Below are positions 11,944 through 20,500 of a DNA stretch of 64,000 bases, one piece after another (position 1 is the stretch's first letter; every line of letters begins with the position of its first letter). This DNA is from Plumapathes pennacea (taxonomy: Eukaryota > Cnidaria > Anthozoa > Antipatharia > Myriopathidae), in the NCBI GenBank assembly GCA_964036295.1, contig OZ038467.1, forward strand, positions 4,643,001 to 4,707,000. Direction: 5' to 3'. Below the pieces are notes generated by a model that was not told where the DNA came from, did not search any database, and saw nothing but the letters and a program-made list of their open reading frames with translations. A program made the position numbers and the translations under genes.

Positions 11944-12179
11944 TCCACTCAGTCCTATTACCATTATTAATCAGGTTTCATTTAAGCAAGGTGTCAAAAG
12001 CCAAGTTCTCCGCGAGCTCACTGGCAACGCCAGTCTAGTTTTTATTATTTTTATTTTTATTTTTTTTCTGGGTTACGAATCAGCACACGGTGATTGGTTC
12101 ATATTTTCACGTGATTTATGATGACGTTTTGTCATCACATGACTTGCCGGGCGAGCAGTTTCGCCATTTTGAAGGAGAT

Positions 12180-14384
12180 ATGTGGGCGATGGAATTGTGC
12201 GTTGCTTGCCTTGGTTGGCTCTGTGGATTCTTTTATGGACCGCTCATCCTACTTACAAACGAATACGCCGGCTGCGGTAGACCCACACTAAATTTCATTG
12301 AGTGGTTTTGGCTTGGGTCGGTCCGTTCAGCCTCGAAAGCTTTGAAAAAAGCCGCAAATGAAGCAATGAATATATTAGTGAACATATCAAAGGACATATT
12401 AATGTTCTTATCAATGAACTGCATAGCTATGCACAACTGTACAGAAATGTACGAAGATCCTGACGTCCAGAACGTTGAGAACTTGAAGGAACAAGCTGAA
12501 CGAAGGGGTTCCAAATGCAAAGATCAGAACCCGAATGATATTAACGGCGAAGCAACTTCGATTCTTGGCCATCGCTTGATAGTGTATATGGAACTGTTTA
12601 GTATGAAGGTGAACTTAAAGGTACTTTGTATTCTTTTACTTTGTATTATTCTTGCTGATACAAGTAAAGCGTCAGAAAATCTGACTTTTCTTTGGAATCA
12701 ACGTTTCACTCTGTTGTGCATTTGTGTTGTTGTTGCGACATTTTGGCTCAGTGCCATGAAGATCAAACAGGCAGCAGATAACGTGGCATTATTATTTGAA
12801 AATTGGAACATGATTGAAGAAGAAGTGGTCGTTGGTAGATCTCGCTTTGAGCAGTTCTATTGTATTCCCAGTAATGTTTATGTGAAAGAAAATCGAACTC
12901 GTCCAAGACGAAGTCGTGAGCCAAGCCGAGTGCCTTTGAATGAACTTTCGCGCGTTCTGAACAAGGACAGGAAAAGCAGGCGACTATTACGAGAATACAT
13001 TTCAAAGAATGTCCCAAAGTCGTCAAAAGTTCATGATTATACCAGAGCTTACGTACTTCACAATGCTAATGCATTCCGTGAACGTGCGCGTAAACAACAT
13101 GGAAACAATAGAAAGCCACAGAAATGCAAAGAGAAAATTAGGATCAATAAACCATCGCTGCGAGAAAGCTATAAGTTCAAAAAGAAGTTTGTCAAAAGTA
13201 AACGAGGTGCTAAGGTACGTTTGTATTTTAGAATGACTTCAAGGACAAGCATTTCGAGACCAGCTGTGTTCAGAGATAGAAATCACAAAATCAATTACTA
13301 CGCGTTTTCTCTGTCAAGGGACATAGAAAAAAATCCCGGTCCTTCAGTAGTCGATCCAAACAAAACGATCATTGCACCGTACAGTCAAGGTAATGCTGCA
13401 ATATTTGGAGATAATGCTGGACGACAATGTGTAGCTATGTCTCTAGCAGCTGTCATATTTAACCACACGAATTTTATTTCTTTATCAGAGGATTTGAGCG
13501 AAATTATGAATGCTGGGAACAATCTGTATTCCACTCTTTCGCAATTATCTAAGGACTATTTTTTGCTGCTGACAGATCTACCTGGAATGGTCACAATATA
13601 TGAAACTCAGTATGAGCTGCAATACAGTGAAAGTTACGTGGGTAATTTGTTTGGAACTTGCTTTCCCATCGAAGGCTTTGCTTACTGTACAACACTGACT
13701 GGGGCTTTTAATTTATTGCTCAGACAGGATTTCAGCTGCTTTATTCTGACAATAGGCTGTAGTACTGTAGCTGTATTTTGTTTGTCAGGTGGCAGGTTCA
13801 AAGTATTTGATTCTCATAGTAGAGATAGTTTTGGCATGGAACATCCTGAAGGAAAATGTGTATTAATTGAACTTCGTTCAGTTGCCAATTTATTGGAATA
13901 TTTCCAGACTTTATATGTACACTTGCCTGCCATTACATTTGAAATTAAAGGAGTAAACATTTGTCTAACAGAAGACAGACACAACAGGCACAGATGTGAA
14001 GAACCTACAACTGTTCAGCAAAGAAGTAAAGCAATTATTTGCAAATGTAAGCAGTGCTGTGCAATTTCTTTCTATAGCATTTGTTTCTCTGTAATTAAAT
14101 CTTGCAGCTATTGGAATTCTGATACATTAAGTGCTGTAATTGAAAAAGGTAACACATTTTACAGGAAAATGAATGTTGACAAACACCTTGTGATAAGTGA
14201 TTTACCAAATAAACTAGAGATATGTGCAGGCACTGATGTTAATGTTGTCTTTACTGCTAAAAGACAAGGAGTTCTGTCTAAGGACAAAAGTTTAAGCAAG
14301 CAGAATCTTCATGAACTTATTACACAAAACAATAGGAATAATACTGGCTTTCTGTTGCCAGCTGACAAAATAACATGTGTATAA
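12180..14384 (+). CDS. Transposon-borne polyprotein: membrane/basic half, 2A stop-go peptide, cysteine-protease-like half
   Basis: The open frame extends upstream to 12,090 without an ATG. The first in-frame ATG is 12,180, giving 734 codons. Residues about 8-26, 145-160 and 175-193 are hydrophobic. Residues about 235-370 are very rich in Arg/Lys. A DIEKNPGP motif occupies residues 381-388; in known 2A peptides the ribosome skips the Gly-Pro bond, so two products of about 387 and 347 residues are expected. The second product begins PSVVDPNK and soon shows GRQCVAMSLAA (Cys417) and, 127 residues on, FKVFDSHSRD (Asp544, His546). That order and spacing suit a papain-fold protease or deubiquitinase of the C76/OTU-like kind. 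Helitron-type elements of animals are known to carry OTU-like proteases. The catalytic triad is inferred from motifs only; a late Cys-rich patch (about 618-650) is of unknown role. Confidence 0.7.
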   Translation: MWAMELCVACLGWLCGFFYGPLILLTNEYAGCGRPTLNFIEWFWLGSVRSASKALKKAANEAMNILVNISKDILMFLSMNCIAMHNCTEMYEDPDVQNVENLKEQAERRGSKCKDQNPNDINGEATSILGHRLIVYMELFSMKVNLKVLCILLLCIILADTSKASENLTFLWNQRFTLLCICVVVATFWLSAMKIKQAADNVALLFENWNMIEEEVVVGRSRFEQFYCIPSNVYVKENRTRPRRSREPSRVPLNELSRVLNKDRKSRRLLREYISKNVPKSSKVHDYTRAYVLHNANAFRERARKQHGNNRKPQKCKEKIRINKPSLRESYKFKKKFVKSKRGAKVRLYFRMTSRTSISRPAVFRDRNHKINYYAFSLSRDIEKNPGPSVVDPNKTIIAPYSQGNAAIFGDNAGRQCVAMSLAAVIFNHTNFISLSEDLSEIMNAGNNLYSTLSQLSKDYFLLLTDLPGMVTIYETQYELQYSESYVGNLFGTCFPIEGFAYCTTLTGAFNLLLRQDFSCFILTIGCSTVAVFCLSGGRFKVFDSHSRDSFGMEHPEGKCVLIELRSVANLLEYFQTLYVHLPAITFEIKGVNICLTEDRHNRHRCEEPTTVQQRSKAIICKCKQCCAISFYSICFSVIKSCSYWNSDTLSAVIEKGNTFYRKMNVDKHLVISDLPNKLEICAGTDVNVVFTAKRQGVLSKDKSLSKQNLHELITQNNRNNTGFLLPADKITCV
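13320..13343 (+). other. 2A ribosome-skipping motif (DIEKNPGP)
   Basis: The codons spell D-I-E-K-N-P-G-P, a full match to the D[V/I]ExNPGP consensus. They follow YYAFSLSR, a hydrophobic then basic stretch as usual upstream of active 2A sequences. The motif is in frame within the 734-codon ORF and sits at the border between its two dissimilar halves. Confidence 0.85.
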
Positions 14385-15157
14385 TTTATTGTTTCTTGAT
14401 ACAGTGTCTGATGAATAAATACAGACTGTACTGTGCTTGCACACCTCTATGGTTCTATCATTTCCATGCAGAAACTCTTGCATGAGGCAGAGTTCACTTC
14501 TTACATTCCTCACCTTCAATTTTATTTTTGTTACAAAGCACGAATACTTGAAAGCCTAATAAAAGAAACTCATTCAGTAAAAAGAAAACAGATTATTATT
14601 GGAGCAAAGGCTGGATTAATCGTGGCCTCTGATTAGAAATAAGTGCTCGAAGTCAAACTGTCAAAATCAGCTGTGCATAAATACAGTAAGTGTCGCAAGT
14701 CACTCTTCTCTTGCTGGCTGACCTATCACCCCTAAGCTCAAAATGCATCTCTTAAAATGAGTCTCTTAAACTTGAAGCAAATGTATGAGTGTTCTATGAA
14801 AATTTATAATTTTATTAGGTTTCCTTTGAGCAAGGTCTCAAAAACCAAGTTCTCTATGCTGTATAATATTTTTCTGGTGAGACTGAAACCCGATGGGGTA
14901 CTCCGCTATATCAGCCACATTAGGTATGTGCCGTATACATTTTTAAAGTTAGGTTATAGAAAATCAGATATCTTGGTCTGAAATAGGCTAAGCGTTTTCA
15001 GGACTGGGCAGCACCCACCCAAAATTATGATGAGTACCCCCCTCCCACCCCCCCCCCCCCCCTCCTGGGAGTCTCGCTCTTGTCCCTACTTTTAATGTTA
15101 GTTTATTCTCGTCTCGACCCAACTCACGCCACGAGCTCACTGGCAATACCAGTCTTG

Positions 15158-15616
15158 TTGCAGTAAAGTCTCTAATCAGATGAAGAATACTCTTTTGGAT
15201 AGTAATATGATGAGTTCGTTTGCTAAACAATGGCAGATTATCATCTGGACTGCAAATTTGATAAATTTGGGAATACGGACATTTCTAAAATGTGAATATA
15301 AACAATTTTGGCAGAGCGTACCCGTCAACACGTTTGATAATCGGTACATGTTAGTATAAGTAGCTAATTAGATCAATCTGTTCCTGTTTTCACTGATAGC
15401 TGCGACTCAGAGTTTTGCTTCATTTCATTTCTCTTCTTTTGTCGGGAAAAAAAAATTAAAGGATCTCTTTTCAACCATCGACATGTTACTCTCAACTTTC
15501 GACATAGACCCTCGACCAAAAGGTAAACTCTCCATTACATGCTAAATGGTTTGTTGATAAGATTTCGAGTTAAAAGCTTTGACTGTCAATTGAAAGAAAG
15601 AATTACATAAATTGAA
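15158..15616. other. Non-coding spacer
   Basis: AT-rich stretch between H3 and the right inverted-repeat arm. No gene or repeat recognised. Confidence 0.4.
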
Positions 15617-16607
15617 AGAATTACCTAAGACTCCTCATTTTCCATAAAAGTTACGTATGTTGTGTGATATGGAAAATCTGAGAACCGCGTAGCGATTTCT
15701 CTTTCCAAAAGTGTAATGTAGTTAATCCGTCTTTCTGTAGCCTATTGACTTCAAAGTTGGGCTCCGATAAAGAAAACAAATGCATCTAAAGGTCCAAGAA
15801 GCACGCTTGTTTAGCAAATAATACAATTATAGGCTGCTTTGTTTCTCGCGCACGGAGTTTGAATCATACATAAAAAGCTGATCTCTTCACCTTGAAGATG
15901 TCGTCCCCCTTTCGTGATCCACCTCATTGTCTCTAAGGATTAAAAATATCTTCAGTGAGTAAAAGTATACTGTGGACTACTCAAAAGGATGAATATTTCT
16001 TAGCTTACCCTTCAGTTTGCTCCGACATCGTGCACCATGCGATGATGAAACGAAAGACAGGCGTAATGAGCGGTCACGGGCTTCTAATGCACCCATTAAT
16101 CACGTGATTTGGCCGTCAGTAGGCGAAAATCTAACCTGATTGGCCAGCTGGCAACAATGACGCTGGCCAACAGATATTCTCTTTTCGTGTGGGGGCGGGT
16201 TTTTAAACATTTTACCCATTAACATCTGTAACTAGCGGATAAATCAGACAAATTATAGGTTTCTTTATCAGGCGAAAACCGAGAAAAAAATCTTCAAAAA
16301 TCCAGTAATTTGGTTTTGTTCTGATTAACTTCCCAATTTTTGCGTTCCCCTTTCCAGATTCCGGTTCCCAGTTCCCCGTTCGCGATTCGCGATTCCCGGT
16401 TCCCGGTTTCCCGGTTCCCAGGTTTCCGATTCCCGATTCCCGATTCCCGATTCCCGATTCCCGATTCCCGATTCCCGATTCCCGATTCCCGATTCCCGAT
16501 TCCCGGTTCCCGGTTCCCGGTTCCCGGTTCCCAGATTCCCGGTTCCCCGTTCCCGGTTCCCGGTTCCACGTTCCCGGTTCCCGGGTCCAGGTTTTAAACA
16601 TAGCCTA
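15617..16607 (-). repeat. Right arm of the very large inverted repeat
   Basis: Reverse complement of 4,565-5,436, with the same putative mini-exons (exon 1 at 16009-16028, exon 2 at 15891-15932, minus strand). It is longer than the left arm because its minisatellite is expanded. Confidence 0.8.
16345..16597. repeat. GATTCCC/GGTTCCC minisatellite
   Basis: About 35 tandem 6- to 8-bp units, switching from GATTCCC in the middle to GGTTCCC at the edges. Apparent proteins read from it are periodic translations of the repeat, not genes. Confidence 0.9.
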
Positions 16608-16990
16608 GCCACTATTCACGCTTTGAACAACTGGCCCCAAGAGTCAAAATAAGTCCCTCGCGTGACTGTGACATCAATTTTATTTATATACTGTTTTAAA
16701 CATAAGCTGTAATATGGCTTATCGGGTGTCCCCGAGTCTGAAATATTTTACTAAATACATACGACTGCCGGGACTGCCGGGACTTTGCTGTGCAGCATTT
16801 GGTAGTAGCCGTGGTCACACTACACACTTTTCCCCAGGGAAATACGATTTACCGAGGGTGAAATGTGAAAAAAAATTCCCAAGGGAAAGTATCTCGGGTT
16901 TCATTTTCCTCAGGTAATCACCGGTCACACCGGTCACACCGTAATCAGGTTGACCTCGGGGTGTTCTTTCCCGCGAGTATATGCAATAAC

Positions 16991-17318
16991 ATGTCCGATA
17001 ATCAACGTGAAGAGTTTACTCTTATTCGCTCACTTTTTGTCACTTTATTTCAACGAGCAAGGCGATCAAGAGCACTGCTATTACACTGTTTGATTGCTCG
17101 GAGACGTCAACGAAGACAACAAGCGGGATTATTTCGATTTAAGACCAGTTTGGCTTGGCAAGCAGGGCACCGGTCCACGCGAAACGCTTGGGTTCTTCCC
17201 AGGCTGCTCTGGAGTTGCAAACATGCTGCAGTCAGATATTTTGAATACGTGGTGGAAGGAGAACTTTCGTGTTTCAAGACATACTTTTGACTTTTGTGCG
17301 CCATCTCAGCGCGGCAAA
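16991..17318 (+). pseudogene. PIF/Harbinger-like transposase N-terminal fragment
   Basis: One frame from 16,991 gives an Arg-rich start (MSDNQREEFT..., RRRQRRQQ). A second frame then gives WWKENFRVSRHTFDF, a pattern typical of the N-terminal part of Harbinger-type nucleases. The frame change and the Ty3/gypsy insertion at 17,320 show that it is broken. The family call rests on a single short motif. Confidence 0.35.
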
Positions 17319-17320
17319 TG

Positions 17321-17438
17321 TGTATAATCACCAGACCCATGACAGATAAAGACTATTTTAATTGGTTACTGACATCACGTGATCATTGGGCATATAAATA
17401 GACATGACGTAACATTATAGTTGGTTGTGGATACTACA
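17321..17438 (-). repeat. 3' LTR (118 bp)
   Basis: Begins TGTATAATCACC and ends GGATACTACA on the plus strand, so TG...CA termini. Identical to the other LTR except for one G/A difference near TATAAATA. Confidence 0.95.
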
Positions 17439-17452
17439 TTCCTCCCAAGCTT
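17439..17452 (-). other. Polypurine tract of the Ty3/gypsy element
   Basis: On the minus strand GCTTGGGAGGAA lies directly before the 3' LTR, the expected position of the plus-strand primer. Confidence 0.7.
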
Positions 17453-17585
17453 AACAAAAGAGCATTACTGTGATGTTGTTCAATGTGGATCAATGATTGA
17501 TTATTAAACTTGTAACTCAACAATGTTCCTATTGTCTATAACATCAACAATGTTCTGTAGTGAATAAGTGACTTCAGTTCTTCAC

Positions 17586-20500
17586 TTATTTTTCAACGTA
17601 GTCTTTCAGGTAGTCTGGTCTTCGTCTCTCCCGTCTTGGTCGGTTTGGGTTTGTTCTGTCTTGGTCTCCAGTCCCTGGTTCGCCTGTTGGTTCGGCTTGG
17701 TTCATCTCGGTGTCTGCCTTCATGTTTTCCAGTTCTTTCACAGGTGCATGTTCCTTTCCTGTGTCTCTGCATTCCTCCTGGGGTAGCTTATCAGGTTCGT
17801 CAGCGAGTGGTATGTCGGTTAAGGTTGCATCTCTGCGTTTGTCCTCCTCGGCAATTGTTGTTCGGTGCGGTTCCACTCTGGTCTCCTGTTCGTCTGTGGT
17901 GTTGATCACTGCATTTGCCAGTTTGAAGTGGCTTGCGTCCCGGCAAACTGTTCTCCCATCCGTGATTCGCCTGGCTGTTATCTGGGAACCTCGAATGTTG
18001 CTCACAGTGTAGAACACTGGTTCATATGGGGTGCTCCACTTGTTCTTCTTGGGCTGCTTGACGAGTACGTAGTCGCCTAGCACTAGGTTTCCTTCCTTTG
18101 TCTGTCTGCCTTCTCTGTTGTGTTTCATTTTGTCCTTGTACGCTGCATCTTTCTTGTTGATTCTCTCATCTTCTTCTGTGTTGTGCGTTTCCGGGTGGAT
18201 ATGGTCCAGTTTGGTCCTGATTGTTGCTCCTCTCATGCCTTCATATGGTGTGACTCCTGTGGCTGGGTGTGGTGTTGATCTGTATGCTATCAGCATGTCT
18301 TGAACAGCGTTTCGTCTCTCATGGCGGTCTTTGCCTTGTAGGTTGGCTATTTGCTCTGTCTTGTTCAGTGTCTGCATGAATCTCTCAGCTTCACCGTTTG
18401 CTCTGGGGTGCAGTGGTGTTATGCGGTGGTGTTGAAACCCTTCTTGGTTTGCGAATTCTTCAAATTCTTTCGAGTTGAATGGTGGTCCATTGTCACTTTC
18501 TAGTCTTCTGGGTGTGCCATAGGTAGCAAATGTGTGCTTCAGCTTCTCCTTGTTTATCTGGAAGCTGGTTGATGGTACAGTTTCTACCACTGGGTAGCGG
18601 GTACGCTTGTCGATTACAACTAGGTTGTAGTGGTTGTCTGGGTATGGTCCACCATGGTCAACGGCCACTGTGTCCCAAGGTCGGCTGGGGATGCTTGTCA
18701 CCTTGATGGGTTCTTCTCTTCTCTCTTTTGTGGCTACTTTGCATTCATAGCATTGGTCGATTGCTGTGTCGATCATGCTGTTCATGAATGGGAACCAGTA
18801 CTTCTCTCTCAGCATCTGCTTTGTCTTTGTTTTCCCAAGGTGTCCCAGGCTGTGTCCTAGTTTGACAACTTTCCTCTGAAGCGCTTCGGGTAGGACTATC
18901 CTTTGCTCTCGGAAGATCAGTCCTTCTGCTACTGACAGTTCTTGCTTCACATGCTGGTATGGTTCCATGTCTCGGTCTCGTTTGTGCTTCTCCCAGTCGC
19001 CTTTAGCAATCCTTCTTGCCAGCTTCTGCATCGTGCTGTCCTTCTGTGTTTCCTCTCTGATGCGCTCGATCACTACAGCATGTTCCGCATCCATTGTCCA
19101 TCTGACCATCTTCTCTGTGTTGTCATTCCCTGTTTCAGGTAGAGGGTGCCTGGAGAGATAGTCGAGAGGGTCTGCTTCATCCTTCCCTGGCTCATAGATT
19201 AATTCGTAGTCCACGTCCTGCATTTGCATTACCCATTTCTCTATTCTGGGTGGCATCTTGGTCTTTGCCTTATTGAAGAGGGGTAGTAGTGGTTTGTGAG
19301 CTGTCACTATCCTGAATCTTGGTGCTCCGAGGAGGTACCCTCTGAGTCTCTCTTTTGCCCACTTGATGGCCAGTGCATCCTTCTCTGTTTGGCTGTATCT
19401 CCTTTCTGTTTCAGTCATAGTTCGGCTGATGAAGTGCACTGGTTGTATCCCCTTCTCAGTCTGTTGCATCAGTGCCGCGGATAGGCCCTCGTTGAAGCTT
19501 GCTTCGGTGCGCAGAATGATTGGTTTCCCGGGGTCAAAGTAGGCCATGGTTCTGGAGTCTGAGAGGCTTTCCTTGATCTTCTCAAATGCCTGTTCCTCAC
19601 TTGTTCCCCATTGAAATTTAGTCTCTTTCCGGGTCAGCCTGTGGAGTGGTGCTGCTAGGGTTGCATAGTTGGGTATGAAGTTGTCCAGGTATCCGGCCAT
19701 CCCGAGGAAGCTACGGACGGCTTCCTTGCTCTCAGGGGCTCCACATTCTTTCACTGCTCGGACCTTGTCTGGCGATGGTTTCAGACCATCTTTGGTGAAG
19801 ATGTGCCCGAAGAATTCTATCTCTGTTCTTCCAAATTGACATTTCTCTCTGTTGAATGTGACGCCATAGTCCTTTGCTCGTTGGAGCACAGTTCTCAGCA
19901 CTTCCTTATGCTCTGCGTCATCTCTCCCTCCTAAGAGGATGTCGTCTCTCTGGTTCAGGCAATGGTGTATGTCTCCAAATACTCTAAACATTGCCTCATC
20001 AAAGACGTCCTGGGATGATTTTGCTCCAAATACCAGTCTTCTGGGTCTGTAGTTCCCCCATGGTGTGCTGAATGTTGCGACCTGTCTTGTCTCAGGGTCT
20101 AGGGTGAGTTGGTGGTATCCTTGTCTGAGGTCCAGCTTCGTGAATACTTTGCAATCATGTAAGTGGTATACAAAGTCCTCCACTTTCGGTGACTGGACGC
20201 ACCGGCTGCGCTTCATTGCTTTGTTTGGAATCCTCATGTCTATGATTGCCCTAATCATTTGTGGTTCAAGCTTCCCCTTCTCCACGTCGGTGAACTTGGG
20301 TTTGGGCTGCACGACTAGTGGTGAACACCATGTAATTGGTTCCCCGTCTGGGACTTTCTCAAAAATCTTCTGCTCAACTCCTTGCTCAAGCCATTGCTTC
20401 AGTGGTTTCTGTAGATGGTATGCCACGTGTCGCGGTTTCTGTGCTATGGGTAAGGCTTCTGGGTCCATTTCTAGCTTGACCTCTATTTCTTCCCCTGTGT

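Larger units (their letters stand above)
8039..12038 (+). mobile_element. Helitron2/Helentron-like element H1, interrupted by a TTAA element
   Basis: A 5'-like end begins at 8039 with TGCTCGTGGCGAAGCCGACG (hairpin), and a second similar hairpin end is at 8104. The 3' end is at 12,038: an ACTGGCAACGCCAGT stem-loop followed directly by CTAG and then T. The GCTCGTGGCG left end is complementary to CGCC[A/G]CGAGC in front of the 3' hairpin of sister copies. Such asymmetrical terminal inverted repeats are a Helitron2/Helentron hallmark. The body is split by an insertion at 9097-11812, after which the Helitron 3' part resumes. No Rep/helicase is encoded, so it is non-autonomous. Confidence 0.6.
12039..15157 (+). 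mobile_element. Helitron2/Helentron-like element H3 carrying the 2A-protease ORF
   Basis: The left part (12,060-12,190) is nearly identical to the left part of H2. The right part ends with CGCCACGAGC, an ACTGGCAATACCAGT stem-loop and CTTG at 15154-15157, a one-base change from the CTAG of its relatives. The usual 5' hairpin is missing: the element abuts the CTAG end of H1. Between the ends lie one long ORF (12,180-14,384) and a short piece of block B (14,505-14,650). A Rep/helicase gene is absent. Confidence 0.55.

Noticed and set aside
16212-16612. ORFs rich in GNRE/PGTG or FPIPDSR repeats
   Set aside because: Periodic translations of the GATTCCC/GGTTCCC minisatellite.
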